This document shows, one piece after another, positions 1 to 13,157 of a stretch of DNA of 64,000 nt. The notes under the pieces were generated by a model. The model did not search any database, was not told the origin of the DNA, and was given only the letters and a program-made list of their open reading frames with translations. Both the position numbers and the translations under genes were made by a program. This DNA is from Siphlonurus alternatus. Taxonomy: Eukaryota > Arthropoda > Insecta > Ephemeroptera > Siphlonuridae. The stretch's first letter is position 1, and every line of letters starts with the position of its first letter. Where the stretch lies: positions 16,741,971 through 16,805,970 of the forward strand of contig OX463785.1 in the NCBI GenBank assembly GCA_949825025.1. The letters run 5' to 3'.

Positions 1-243
1 AAAAAAAAAAAAAAATGTGTTTATGGAGTTTTTTAAACTTTTATTAATTTTGTAAGCTCTGTTATATACGAATTAAATATTGAATTAATTTCTGTACAAA
101 TATTTCAGAACCAATTTTCCTTATCACATAAGATAAGAGAGTCAGAATCTCATAAAATATTCTAGCAGTTTAAATATATCCATTTTCAATTCTAAGCCTA
201 CGAAGCTATAATTATTATAAGATTTATGAGGTATTGCATAATA

Positions 244-557
244 GAGTATTGTCCTCAATTTTTTTTATTGCAGAAATGTATAGAGGGTGGAAAGTTATGC
301 TACCCTGATTTTTTTCAGATTTTTTAAAGCACGGGAACTATTTTAAAAAAATTATTGAAAGTCCTTTTCGTGACGTCACGAGACGCCGCTCCTTAAGAAA
401 AAGATAGGACTTGCCGCCGCGTGACGTCACAAAAAGGACTTTCAACAATTTTTTAAAAATAGTTCCAGGTCTAAAAAAAATCTGAAAAAAATCAGGGTAG
501 CATAACTTTGCACCCTCTACCCATTTCTGCAATAAAAAAAATTGAGGACAATACTCC
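244..557. mobile_element. MITE family A, copy 1 (long palindrome)
   Basis: A near-perfect inverted repeat of about 310 bp. It starts GAGTATTGTCCTCAA and ends with the reverse complement. Each arm contains TTTTTTATTGCAG, then GGGTGGAAAGTTATGCTACC, and a centre with GTGACGTCAC palindromes. No coding capacity. It is almost the same as the copy at 56039, so it has been mobile. Confidence 0.75.
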
Positions 558-954
558 ATTATTTTTTATTAACTAGCTCATTTAGAAACAGTTTTCATTT
601 ATAATTTGTTCCTTTGCAAGTTACAACTAATATAACTAAATCTGAATTTATGATGCAACATAGTAAGGTTACAGTGTATGATTTTTACTGTGATAATTTG
701 TTAGTATAACTCTTGTGCGACATACAACTTAACTCAAGTTCGGTTATTAATATAAATGCAGCATTTCAAAGTTTTAATTTTTAAATCATTCAATTTATTT
801 TAAAGTTTGTTTGTTCAGTAAGTGATAGCATATAATTTTTTTTTTAAGAGGTTTTAAGTATAATCTGCCAGTGACATTATACAGACTGTATAATTTCACT
901 GGCAGCCAGCTGCAGTACCCTACAAGTAGATTCAGTTGTGGTAAAATTTCCTAC
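558..954. other. AT-rich non-coding sequence
   Basis: I see no gene, repeat or signal here apart from a short inverted pair around 865-900 (TGCCAGTGACATTATACAG and CACTGGCA). Confidence 0.6.
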
Positions 955-1133
955 CATTCTGTAGCGGCAGTCGGTAGGTGTGTTTCATGCACAGGGTGGA
1001 GTGTGGACAGTCAACCTCGTAATCTTTGCTGGGAGTGAAGCTGACGCATGGACGGTTGCTCTCGTTGCTCAGTCTGCTGGGAGGCTTGACGGTGCAGCGG
1101 TAACACTTGATCCCCTCACAGAATGGCACCACT
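955..1133 (-). CDS. Single exon of a quiver/sleepless-like Ly6 domain protein (partial)
   Basis: The minus strand reads an open stretch of about 59 residues with the pattern CEGIKCYRC, then RPC, VDC and LCMK. A CYxC opening followed by a spaced C, a DC and an LC-K is typical of the quiver/sleepless branch of the Ly6/uPAR fold (small secreted or GPI-anchored modulators of channels and receptors). The exon is bounded by a plausible acceptor (CTGCTAG before 1133) and a donor (GTAGGA, 954 to 949). There is no in-frame ATG, so it is an internal exon. I find neither the signal-peptide exon (expected at higher coordinates) nor the C-terminal exon. It is more GC-rich than its surroundings, which favours real coding sequence. 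It could be an isolated exon of a gene with long introns, or a gene remnant. The family assignment is by cysteine pattern only. Confidence 0.5.
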
Positions 1134-2707
1134 AGCAGAGCTGGAACATAGCAACGGTTCTCGTTAATGTCTTTGTAGTAGCATTAAAATTATTGTTAAA
1201 AATTTAAGTGCTGCATGTTTTTAAATATGGGCTTGTAGCTTCATAAGAAAAGCTGTAAATACGAAACGAAAGTACCCTTCTGGAGTATCTTATGGCTCGT
1301 TTTTCATTGTTTGTAAGTACAAAGGACCAAATCGGACGGTCACAGCTTACCATTAGGATTAAATGGTCTGAAAAAGCTTGATCTGTAAATTTTAACATAA
1401 AAAATTTAATGAGAGACATAAAGAAAAAACAGCAAGAATTGTATTGTAGCTATTTAACGAATGTAATTATGATATTTTGTAGATTGGTTTGTTTTTACAA
1501 AAATTACAAAATAAAAATTAGTCATATTTTTTGACAGATTTTTTATAATTTCTAGAAAAAAAATAATAATAATAATTTTTGTCTAAAAATACAGTACACT
1601 GCATGCACTGTCTTGGTTTTAACATAACTTTTTATTTACTCTCTACTAAACTTGTATGTTTCTTAGCTTTTTTGTTGTAGAAAAACAATTAAAATTAACA
1701 CTTGGCATTTAAAATTTAAAACATTTTTTTTTTTTTTTCCTTGGCTATTTCAGTCATTACAATTTCTGTTGAAGATACTCTACTTTTACATCCATGATTT
1801 TTTATTGCTGTTATAACTTCTAGTACAACCATTATAAATACCATGGTATATTTCTTGGCCTTATTTTTGAAGCATGTACGCTCGTATTGCTTCAATCGTA
1901 AAACATGTGCCTCTAATTTTAAATTATTATAGCAATTTCCGTCAAGCAAATTTCACTTGGAGCTTAAAAAAAAAAAATCTTGTGGTCTTTCCTTTCTATA
2001 CTTTTTTCCCAAGCAGTAACCCAAATATATTTTATATCTTAATGTATACGTTCATCTGCTGGTGTTGTTTTACTAGAAAAGTAATTTATGCAGCCATTTT
2101 CTACCTAAAGTAGGTAAAAGAAAAAAGAACTTATAAATTTGATTTTTTGCATTAAAATTCTATATCAAATTTAAAAGTCAATATAAAATTTTAATTTGCA
2201 GCTTGTTAATCGGTATAATATTATTATCTGGCAAAATATTAATTTTCTATTGAATAAAAGTTGCAATCACGTACAACAAATACGATTGAAATTGACAAAT
2301 TTTAAGTAAGTTTTTTTTTTAGTATTTTAAAGGCCACAGCCGCCTCCTTTCCTACCCAATTATCTAACACTAATAAGGGTTGTTGAGCACCATAGGGTGC
2401 ATAGACTCTGATGATCTTTCCTGACCTCTCTCCGTCCCTGTTTATAAGGTTCTACTCCCGGAGTATACTTTGTTTACGAGAAAATCACTAAAAAAAAATA
2501 AAAACGTACTATTTCGAGACAATTATTATTTCAATTTTTCTACTTATATTTATAACGATACTCCTAAATTCTTTACTGCTACTCATTTAATGTGTTTAAA
2601 TTTGTAGAGAGTGAGAAAGCAAATGTGTTATATTGATAAGAACAACAACAAGCTTGTTTCCCGGCGAGTTTGATATTAAAATTGAAGAGCTTCCTCAATC
2701 GATAACG

Positions 2708-2721
2708 CCCCCCCCCCCCCC
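2708..2721. repeat. Poly(C) tract
   Basis: Fourteen C in a row, unusual in this AT-rich background. Confidence 0.85.
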
Positions 2722-3009
2722 TCCTAGGGGTAAACAAAACATTTAATCAAGCACGGAACTGCGTGGTACCAAAAATACGCCCATAGAAACTGCACGCTAG
2801 AGTGGGCGTGGTTAAGGTCATTGACCTTTGTTTGACCTTGACACCAGAGTTAAGTAGGACACCAGTAGGACTTTGTATGGCTAAATTTTTGACGTGGATC
2901 AATTTGACTGCGGTAGGAGTTACTTTTTTATAGTAGTTTGTCAGTGTCTGATAATTGACAGCTATAGTAAATGGCATGTGTACAGATGTATTATAAATTA
3001 TTGTATCTC

Positions 3010-3027
3010 AGAGAGAGAGAGAGAGAG
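3010..3027. repeat. (AG)n microsatellite
   Basis: Nine AG units. Confidence 0.85.
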
Positions 3028-3310
3028 TGTAACTTAATACTGGTACTTTTTTTTTAAATGCTCTTTCGGCAAACTTCAATTCAATTTAATGTGACAAACA
3101 GACATTTAAGACATTATTTAAAATTTAAACATTAAGTTGTAGAATAATTTAACTAAAATACTTTCACTAAAATAAAAGTTACAATTAATTTTTAATACTT
3201 GCAAAATAGGCTACATTTTGAAATGCAAAATAAATTAGAATTTTCTAAGCATTAAAAAGGGGGTGGGGGTGGAATATTATCTATAATTTTAAAATGAATA
3301 ATCTGCTTGG

Positions 3311-3576
3311 AAATTTTTTATTGCAATATTTTAATATATAGAAAAACTTTAATTTAAAGTATAATAATTTTTTCAACCCTTTAAAATCCTTAAATTCGTG
3401 CTGCAAAACGCTGTGACGTCATAGTCAAGCAAACGTTAAACACACAAACATAGGGAAAGGCATTGCAAGACTACATGATGTTAGCACGATTTTAAGGGTG
3501 TTAAATAGTTAAAAAATAATTTAAAATTTACGTATAACTTGGAATTCTGTATCCAAAAATGCAATAAAAAAAACTT
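3311..3576. mobile_element. MITE family B, copy 1
   Basis: About 265 bp, opening TTTTTTATTGCAATATT and closing with ATGCAATAAAAAAA. Core AACGCTGTGACGTCATAGTC is followed by a GCAAACGTTAAACAC variant, and a TTTTAAGGGTGTTAAA inverse of CCCTTTAAAAT. It shares the core with six other copies in the window. Confidence 0.6.
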
Positions 3577-3807
3577 ACTGATTATCGATTTTACCGATTT
3601 ATGTACTGAAATGTTCATATTTTTCCCCCCGTGACGTCACTTCAACAAATAAATTGTGCATTGTGTCAAACGACAATTATCTGAGAGGTCGTATCAATTT
3701 CAGTCTTATTTGCTAGCTCGTGTTATTACGCTTCAAACTGACATACATTGACGTTTATCAATTTTTATTTACGTTGTTGTTTCACGAACATATGCTAAAA
3801 ACATCGC

Positions 3808-4013
3808 TACAGTTAAATTATTTTATATTCCCTCTGGAAGTAGCCGGAAGTGTGAAATTTGTGTCTGTTTTGTTCATAATTCACTTTTGAAACTTTACAG
3901 AGTGGTTTGAAATAGAAATACTGACCTATAATGTGTGAAATTGTAACGCTGAAATATAAATAAGAAGACCACTTCCGGCTACTTCCGGAGGAAATAACCT
4001 AAATTTGACTGTA
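3808..4013. mobile_element. MITE family E, copy 1
   Basis: About 206 bp with inverted termini TACAGTTAAATTATTTTATA and its approximate complement, subterminal TTCCCTCTGGAAGTAGCCGG and CCGGCTACTTCCGGAGGAAA. The central part reads GAAACTTTACAGAG. A related half-copy may continue to about 4160. Confidence 0.6.
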
Positions 4014-4169
4014 TCCCCCAGGAAATGTAAGGTTTTTGATCTTTCTATAAAAATTACAGTTTTGAAATTTTACAGAGCAGATCGCAGAATGTTTTATTTT
4101 AAATTTCAAGTTCAAAAACCTTCATTTCCGGTTTCTTCAGGTTGTAATTTTTCAAGTGTAAGAAATACC

Positions 4170-4433
4170 TGATACGTATATATTAACTGAGGTCAGCTGG
4201 AACGTTTTGGCTTGATTAACTGTTGCTGCATATAGACAAAGATATGCAGAATATCAATTTGGGCGGAGTAAGAACAGCACCGGCCCAGTCTATATCCATC
4301 CTCCAGAAAATTCAGAATATTTATCTAAATTATCGTATTTAACAATATTAAGTTCGCCATACCTCCATGCATAAACTGCGCGACAACGCCCATAAACCAA
4401 ACAGCTAGGGGCAACAAACGTACTGTCTACAAG
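4170..4433. mobile_element. MITE family C, copy 1 (degenerate)
   Basis: Contains the family C body (GATATGCAGAATATCAATTT, then AAGAACAGCACCGG and GACAACGCCCATAAACCAA) and a right end with GGGGCAACAAACGTACTGTC. The left terminus is poorly preserved. Confidence 0.45.
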
Positions 4434-5839
4434 TATAATAATACTTATTATTTTAGTCAACATACCAAAAAGAATAAACCAATATTAAAAATGAACAGTT
4501 TTATTTTTAATGTTTTATAATCAATTTTGATACAAACAGGAATCATAAAATTTTCATAACGGAAAATTTTATGATATAATTTTTTGATATAATTTTTTGA
4601 TAAGTATAAAATCTCAATTTAAACTTCCTTTGCTTTATTACTCGAAAAAACGGTACTTTCAAAGTAATAAAAGTTACATTTATTTCTTATTATTTTATAT
4701 GCATTTTTAATTTTTATAACTTGCTTACTTTTTTTCTGCATGATTCACGCTCTAAATATTTTCTATGTTACATTTTTTTCTTCTTCTTAAAAAGTAGTTA
4801 AAGATGTTTATAGAAAAATGACTTCTAAAAATAAGCGACTACGTTTTTATAAAATGCTAGACATTTTTTCAACACGCATAGACTTTAGTTGTATATTTCT
4901 TTTACTAAAAAAAAATCCTGTAGCTTGTATTTTTAACTATATAGGTCAAAAATTATATTGATATAATAGTCTTTCGGTCAGTAGGTAACTTTATAACATA
5001 ATATAATTCTTCAAGTGTCTCGATAGCTCTTATAACCACTTTATATAAGATAACTGTGTATTTAATACACCCAAAGGGTTATAAAACAGTTACAGTTCAA
5101 ATAATGATTCATTTTCTATGTTATTTTATATGATTTTAAACCTTAGTGAATGTAAACCTTTTTTTTTTGCTAATGGTGTTATGTTGATCTGTGTGTTCGG
5201 TTCAATATAGAACTTAAAGATTCACACGTTTTTTTAGTGTTACTTAATAGAGGAATCAAATTATTTAAATATATTTATTTCGATTTCATTTTTTTTTATT
5301 GAAATCATTAAAATATTAGAAAGAAGAAACGAAGTGACATTATTACTATTTCGCTAATATAAAGCAAAAATTTTATTTTATGGAGAAATTTTTTCCATGT
5401 ACGTAGTATTTTATTCATTAATTAATTTTAATAGTGCGTTAGTGCGTGCACTCAAGTACACTAAATATGAATTTTCTCTGTGAAAATAATTTTGTTTTAA
5501 GTGTAATTTAGTTTATATCTTATATAATGTTATTTATAATAAAGCTATTACTTTGTTAATTATAAAAAATTACATATAATGATAATATTTTTCTTATTGC
5601 TCTGTAAAATCAGAATAATTACCCATAAATCTTAATTTATTAATGTACTTTATACATACACATTATCATAATTCTAACAACACGTCTCATTGTATGTATA
5701 TTTTTTTTTATTATATGCTCTCTGTACTTTATCAAACACATGTGGTACTACTTAGACCATACTTTGAGTGAGTGAGCTCATGAAAGAAAGATGTGTCTAG
5801 TTGTTGTTTTTTTTTCCCCCAAGTGACTTTATGTCGTAT

Positions 5840-6033
5840 ATTCAAATTATATGATATTTCCTTCAGAAGTATAGATTTTCTGTCCTTCCTATTCATTTTC
5901 TAGCATTGAATTATCACCATATAGGTCAATACTTCTACTGCAAACTCTTCAGCAGAGTTTCAAAACTAAATTTTAAATAAACGGTGACAAATTTCACACT
6001 TCCAGGAGCGTATGGAATTAATTTTACTGTAGT
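5840..6033. mobile_element. MITE family E, copy 2 (diverged)
   Basis: Reads TATTTCCTTCAGAAGTATAG at the left and CACACTTCCAGGAGCGTATG, ATTTTACTGTAG at the right, with GAGTTTCAAAACT in the middle as the inverse of the copy 1 centre. Confidence 0.45.
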
Positions 6034-6301
6034 CTTAAAAGATTGGTTTCGAGTGTCGCTTTAATGCACTTGATAATTTCTGACGAAATAAAGAGGAAGT
6101 CTTACTATAATTTCCGTTTGATTATATCCAAATGCTTGAGAGAGGGAGAGATTGTAGTTTTTATAGAGCGCCAAGGAAATGTGTTAATTTTTATACGATT
6201 AAAATTTAGTATAATTTAAATAAATATTAATGATCATAAAATTTAGTTTAAAAAAATATATATGATTAAAAATAGACCTAGGTCTTTGTGATTTCATTTT
6301 A

Positions 6302-6532
6302 TACCTCGAATTTACAAACGAACTTTACTCCTGGTTCACTTGATATAGAACTGCAGCTATAATAGACAGGGAGATGCAGATTTGCAATTTCATGGGATAG
6401 GTAAGAAAAGCATCTAATCTATCAATAAATTAAATTTTAACTTCATGACCACACCTCCGAAGACTGCGTGATAATGCCCATACAAAACAAACAGGAGTAA
6501 AGTTCGTGGTGTCCAAATGTGGGTACACTCAT
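6302..6532. mobile_element. MITE family C, copy 2
   Basis: Left end TACCTCGAATTTACAAACG with AACTTTACTCCTG, right end CAGGAGTAAAGTTCGTGGTG, forming terminal inverted repeats about 230 bp apart; the body contains GGGAGATGCAGATTTGCAAT. Confidence 0.6.
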
Positions 6533-7229
6533 TCTATTGAGTCAATTAATCAATTAAATTTTGCAATATATGTGTCTAATATATAAGTTGAAAATTAAAA
6601 AATATTCCAAATATGCCAAAAGTATCATATTGCTGTTGTTTATTCTTTCAAGTAACTCCAAGTTATTTTACAGATTACATTTTTTTAAATTTAAATTGCT
6701 ACTTGTATAGTGTAGTACAAAATTCTTATAAATTGAATCATACAAGGAAATGTCTTGCTTCAGTGTGCTAAAAAAAAAGACAACTTGTTTTACTTATTTA
6801 AATTTTCCTGTAAACGAATTCCTCTTGTATGAGTCTTTGCAGTTAACGTAAATAATTTGGTGAACGTTGTTTATTTTAAATAATGTAAAAATAAATTGTA
6901 CAGTAAACCATCTGGAATTTCAGAGTCAAGAGCAGTAGCAGCTCTAATAATATCCTTGAACAATATGTTACTAGTTAACTACCATGGTCAAAGAAAATTG
7001 CCCTAACCAATAGATGAACATAGAGCCAATCAATTGGTGTGGGAAATTTTCTCGGATCATTGCAATGCTGTACAATTAAATGCCTCATATTTTTTATTGT
7101 AGACTATACTACATGTGGTGCTGTAACTTGTATTGCATTCACATTAATTGTTCACATCAGTATTGACACTTAGAAAAAAAAAAGTAGAATAAAAAATACG
7201 TGAGGACATTGAGAACTGATATTTATTGG

Positions 7230-7560
7230 TTAAGGGTAATGTTTTAATGTCACACGCCCAATGTTAAAAATATTTCTACACATAAAAATTATGAAAAATA
7301 TCTTAAAATGTTCTCCTCTACATCCCCTATCAGTAGCTAAAATATCAGGTATACTGGGTAATACAAATTCGATTTTTTTATATTTTTTTATTCATAAGAA
7401 CAACAATACAGTCCTACCAAGGCCGGAAGCTTTATAGGTAGGTGCTGTTTTACAATCATCTATATAGTTTTCGAGTTATATGGATTTTTAAAGTTGAAAA
7501 ACTTTAACATGGAAAAATGAAACTTCCCTGTTAAATTAGTCCCTTTTCTGTATGTCACAT
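7230..7560. mobile_element. MITE family D-related, degenerate
   Basis: Shares AAAATGTTCTCCTCTACATC, CCCTATCAGTAGCTAAAATA and TTTTCGAGTTAT with the intact copy at 26766. It begins at a TTAA (7230). The right half is diverged. Confidence 0.5.
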
Positions 7561-9549
7561 GTTATGTCACATTATAATATTTAAAGTACAGTCACATTGA
7601 AACTTGTGAAAAATTTTAACACTTCTCGCCTTGGAAAATTGTCTTATAATTTGTGAAGGAAGTTTTTTAATGTTACAGCTGTGCATGAAATTTGTTTTTA
7701 AATTTTATAATTATATAGCAATGCAATACATTGCACTCGATTTTATAAACGTAGTAGTATTAAAATTATATACCCTAAATAGATGCTAATAAATAATTAA
7801 AAACATACTTTATACTTCTCTGCAATCTGGTATAATTATTAATATAATTTTTTATTATTTTTCATGAAAAGCGGAAGTAATTTTCCTTTTAATGAAAAAT
7901 CAAAATCAAAATTACTATTACTTAATTCACGAAATATAATTTACTTTAATAACTATTTTGAAGTCCCTCATGTGGGGATCCTACGAAACGTAAAATTATA
8001 GACTTTTATTTTAGATATTTTAAACTCAAGGTTGTTTTCGTTTGTCACCATGTAGTATACTTAAATTTGATTGTAACATCATGCAGAGAATGTAGCTCTT
8101 TTTTTTAACAACAATGTCTATTTCTTTTTACAATTACTCAATACAAATTTAAAGACCTTGAATTGAAACTAAATAATACTAGCTCGATTTTTTTTATTCA
8201 GTACAGTGTAATTGTTGTACAGATATAATCAAGAAAATTGCAACTTTTTATAATTTTAGATTGCGATATATTATTTTCTTGTTATTATGTCATATTTTTG
8301 CCTTGTAAATAGTTTAAAATTATTATAATAAAATAAATATTTGTATATTAAAATCATAATTTTTAATACGGACTTAAAAAATGACGATTTTAATTTAATT
8401 TTTCTTAAAATTAATCACGATTTTTAATAAATAATTAATATTAAGTTTAATTTTAGCAATGATTCTACACAAAAAATAGAGTAAAACGTAAAATATTTAT
8501 TGATATAACTTTGAAACAAACATAATAATTAAATAATCAAATATGGTCTTGATATAAATCATATTATAACATCACTCCAAATAAGTACATAACAACTTGT
8601 TGGTATTTTAATTGCGTAATATTGCAAATCTCGCACATGTATATTTATTTACTACATAATACTTTTGACCGATAATTTACTGATTTTGTTGATCGTAAAT
8701 TTTGAGAAACATGGTTGAAATATTAGTACCTCCTTATACAGTATGACAACTTCTATATGTAGACCAGTGTAGGTGGCGTAGGTGTTTGTCTCAAGGTATC
8801 ACAACAGTTCTCTACACTGAGAAAAATATAAGGTAATTATTACCTTTGTTAGGGTTGTCTGTTGTCTCAGAAATCTCTTCCATAAAAAAACATTAGCCAT
8901 CGTGGAATAAAATATTATGATGTAGAGAATAAATATAAAGGTAAAAAGGTAATGATTGCATTTCGTTGATAATTAAATTTATTAATTTGATAAAAGTAGG
9001 TTCTGAGAAGGATATTATAATCCTTGCATCAAAAAGGTACAAAGATTTACAGTGTATAGTTCAAAATATGTGTCCTATTTTTTTCCGTGAGTGAAATGCA
9101 ATGTAAACTTGTATTTGTACCATGCAGAGATGTATTATACGTGCATGGTGCCAATTATAAATACAGTAGCAATATTATTGGCATTTTTTATACACTATGA
9201 CTATTTTTGACCCAGCAGTAAAATTTAAAGATTGCATATACCGCTAAAACAATAAAATAACCACAGCTTCTATATAGTAATTACATTAATTTAATAATTT
9301 ATAGTAAAAAATATCACTATCGTTTTTAAAATCACATTTTCAGACCATTTTTATAAATATAATTAAAATTCTTTAAATTGACTATCATAGTAGTGATCAT
9401 ACTTATGAGAAAATATATAGCTCTTGGTAAGTCATAAAATAATTCCCAGTACAAGATACTCCTGTTAACAAATAGGTGCTCTTCTTGAAGTATCATATTC
9501 AATACTAAAGTATTATAAAATGAACCTCATTGATCAAACTTGGCATGAG

Positions 9550-9650
9550 CTTACGACAAGTTTAGCTACAAGTGTCATTGGCCTTTTCACGCTCCGGGGA
9601 CTGAGTTCGATCCCGTGACGAAATAAGACACGGAGTCGATATAGCTGGCA
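9550..9650 (+). mobile_element. Degenerate tRNA-like SINE head
   Basis: TTTAGCTACAAGTGTCATTG is D-arm/A-box-like, followed by CACGCTCCGGGGACTGAGTT and CGATCCCG, a T-arm/B-box. The layout matches a decayed tRNA-derived SINE head. It cannot fold into a full tRNA. Confidence 0.3.
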
Positions 9651-9723
9651 GATATAAAATTAATTTATTCCCTGTACAGTGCAACGTGAAAAGAACAGCG
9701 TGATGAGACTGAGGAGATAATAT

Positions 9724-10012
9724 TGGACAACCTTCTTGAATTTTTTTATTGCATACAGGACCTTGATATTGAAAATATTTTTGAAGATTTTGTTGAACTT
9801 TCCAAATCGAGGGTCAAAAACGCTGTGACGTCATAGTCATGCAAATATTTAACACACAAGCATTGGAAAAAACGTTGCATGACCATGACGTCATAGTGTC
9901 TTACGCCTTGATTTTGAGGGTGTTAGAGGGTTCAAAAAAACCTGAAAAAAAATGACAATATATATTATAACTCGATGTCCTCCATCCAAATATGTAATAC
10001 AAAATTCATGAA
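9724..10012. mobile_element. MITE family B, copy 2
   Basis: Begins GGACAACCTTCTTGAA, then TTTTTTTATTGCAT; core GTGACGTCATAGTCATGCAA plus ATATTTAACACACAAGCAT; ends TATGTAATACAAAATTCATG. Arms are imperfect inverted repeats, with no coding capacity. Confidence 0.65.
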
Positions 10013-11703
10013 GATCGTTACAATTTGTCACACACAAAAAGTATCAGATCAAGACAGCTTGGATTTATAATGATACTTATGTTTCATAAGATTCGTATTG
10101 ATATCCTAATATTTTAATATTTAGTTACGGGAATATTTTATTTTTTATTGTTGTATTTTAAAGAGGGTGACAAGATTTAACTAATTTTGTATACGATATT
10201 GTGGTATAATACGAACCCCACACTTTGAAGTTACTGTACTGTAAGAAAGTACTGTAATTCTGTTACACTGATTATACGAGGAATGGTGAATTTAATATTT
10301 GATATATCTTTAGAAAAAATTATTTTAATAAATTCAATATAAATTTCCCAATAATATCTGCAATTAGCTCTATATTATGTACCAGAAATGTACAGTACAT
10401 CTATAGATACTCATCATTTTGTATATATGGCAATCTATGAAGTTGAAAAAGGCTATGACACTTGTTAGTTTTGTCTGTCAAGTTATTGATATAAATATAT
10501 TAAATATAAATTATATTTAGCAGTTATAGGTCATATATTTTCACGCATGATCAAGTACAATCGTTATTACTGTTCTTGATACTGTATTGTATGATCCATT
10601 GTTACTGACAATGAGATTCGAAACTCGTGATGTTATAATAATCAATACTGAAGTCATACAAGTTGCAATTTTCATGTAAAGCCGGGGTTACTGACCTTTT
10701 AATTAGGTTTACCAAAAGTGGAGTATAAAGAAACTGGTTACAACTTGTTTCATAGCCACTTTCCATCCTTACTTATAAAATGAATGGTATACTTTTTTTT
10801 TTAATTTTCTATTTCTAACACACTTGCTTTAGTGAGTAATGATCATATGTTTATTTCTGTTTAAGCTATAGTACTGGAATTAGTAAAAATACGTGCAAAA
10901 AAAATTATAAAAAAAAATCAAGAAACAAATTTTTTACAAGATTTCTAACCATTTTTACTCAAATAGAAGAAAAAAGCAGTCTTGTAAAAATGGCAAATTC
11001 GCAATGGCCTAATAAATTGGGTTGGATGGAAGATTGGTCCTCAATCCCGCTCTCAATAGAGACGATTTTATTTATTTAATTCATCACAGTATTTTTTATA
11101 TAACTAGGGGAACGTGGAAACGTCAGTCAATATGGTCGGTGATTATATTCATCTAATTTTAGTACTATTTTTGTAACAAAAAATCAAAATATATTATATA
11201 AATAATTTAACCTTTATCAATACAAAACCAATTGAAAAACCGTAGCAATTAAACTAATTTTCAAATTCCCAAAAAACAATAAGCATTTAAAAAAAAGCAG
11301 CTCCCTACTACAATTGGGTTTAATTCCATCTATCATTGTCACACGCGGGAGAGATAACTGTAACTTAAATCCCATTCATCCCACTATTATGACTAATCCG
11401 TTCTGAGTACCACCCACCCACCATCACCGCGGCGATCTTGGCACTCAATCTGTTCTTTGTGTTCGCCATGTGACGTCACTCTGGGGGCGAACACCAGCAG
11501 ACATTTATTGCTCTTAATTAAGTGTCTACATACATCCTGCCTCACTGTACACATCCCCTCTTTTGTATATCACCGTGAAAGGAAGGACCAGAAGACCAAA
11601 TTGACAGGAAATTTACATTATTTGTCTTCGTATAAGTCATGAAAAAAACACGAGACAATATGGGTAGTTGTTTATAGACGAAAAAAATTGTAGTTCGGAA
11701 TTG

Positions 11704-11972
11704 ACATGAAATTTTTTATTGCTATTTGGATATAGATAGGAATAAATTAAATTGTCCATATTTTTTACATCCTTAAAATTGATAAGCAGAACGCATTTTG
11801 ATGTCATAGTCGTACAAATATTTAACACGCAAGCATAGGGAAAGATGTTGCATAAATTAATATACGTCACAGTGTCTGTTCCCTTGATTTTGCAAGGGTT
11901 CAAAAAAAAAAAAAAAAAAAAAAAATGAAAAAAATTTACAATTCACACAACTTGAAGTTCCAAAATTTTTAT
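11704..11972. mobile_element. MITE family B, copy 3
   Basis: Opens ACATGAAATTTTTTATTGCT, carries the degenerate core GATGTCATAGTCGTACAAAT with ATTTAACACGCAAGCATAGG, and has a 23-bp poly(A) expansion at about 11907-11925 replacing part of the right arm. Confidence 0.55.
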
Positions 11973-12708
11973 TTGATACAGATGCATGATATCTAGTCTA
12001 TCTAAAACAATTCATAAAAGTTGAGCATTTATTATTGCAGTGAACTTTGTATCGGAAATTTAACACCATCTGTCGCAGTTATTATAAAATTGACCCTTTT
12101 AGCCTTTTAATTTTAAACGCTAACATAATACATATTATTTTTTTCTGCACCTTTTCCAGGTGTTATCCTGTTCGATTAAAATAAGCAGCTGCTTTTGTGG
12201 CATGCAATACTAAAATTACCGATATAGCATGCACGGACTGTTTAAAAAAAATAAAGCTGCGATCTTCAAAACATTTTTTAACTCTTTTTTTTTCTCTTTT
12301 TTTTTATATTTCCTAATACTATTTTCGTATACAAACAATATGATTTTACTTGTTTAAGCTAGAAAAATTATAATAAATACTGTAATATTTCTATATAAAT
12401 CTACATTTAAAGTTTTAATTTATACATCGACCTACATATTCTTCTGTATTATGAACTGAAAATAGTCGAGTGTGCTAAAATAGCCCTCCCGCATGCCGAC
12501 CGTCTAGACCAGTTTGGCTTGTCAGATATATGTTTAATGTTTCATTCTTAAACCAATCCTCTAACCCACATGTAAAGTGTAGGGAGTATAGCCTAGACCT
12601 TGTATACGCACTTTATCAAGTGCTTTGCTATGTCAAGGATTGCAATTAAATTTTGAATTATCTCATTTTAACTCGAGAGAGCTTGAGTTAATTTATAACT
12701 TAATTAAT

Positions 12709-13157
12709 GGACAACCTGCATGATTTTTTAATGCACATTTATTTTATAGATAGAGGAACTCGAGTGAACATTATGTTGAACCCTCCAACACCTTTTAAAT
12801 TATGCTGCAAAACGCTGTGACGTCATAGTCATGCAAATACGTTCACTAATAGATCTAATGTGATGTGTGATAAATATTTGGTATAAATTATGAGGTGCAG
12901 CATAATTGTTTTTTTAATAGATTTTTTTATTATTATTACTAGGATATATCCCTATAAGCTTGGAACTCGAGGCGGATTGATGGGTTGGGATTAAGTTAAG
13001 TGAGTTAAGAAGGGCTTACAAATACTCGATCACTATGTTTGTAATCTTATTAGCGAAAGCTATATCAATAAAGTTTCATTTCATAAAAATCTAAAAAACA
13101 TTGATATTGCATAACTTGAGGTTCTCTATATACAAATATGCAATACGAAAAAATCAT
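12709..13157. mobile_element. MITE family B, copy 4, with internal insertion
   Basis: Left end GGACAACCTGCATGATTT and core AACGCTGTGACGTCATAGTC are normal for family B; the right end (ACTTGAGGTTCTCTATATAC, ATATGCAATACGAAAAAATC) is about 180 bp further away than usual, with unrelated sequence between, so an insertion or rearrangement split the copy. Confidence 0.5.

Larger units (their letters stand above)
1134..3310. other. AT-rich non-coding sequence
   Basis: Contains only homopolymer tracts and the poly(C) and AG repeats listed. Short open frames show no family resemblance. TGACCTTTG and TGACCTTGACA (2820-2842) resemble nuclear-receptor half-sites. Confidence 0.55.
4434..9549. other. Gene-free AT-rich stretch with scattered MITE copies
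   Basis: Outside the listed elements (5840-6033, 6302-6532, 7230-7560) I see only AT-rich sequence and short T/A runs. No exon-like GC island. Confidence 0.6.

Noticed and set aside
9550..9650. Functional tRNA gene
   Set aside because: The A and B box-like parts are present but acceptor and anticodon stems do not form.
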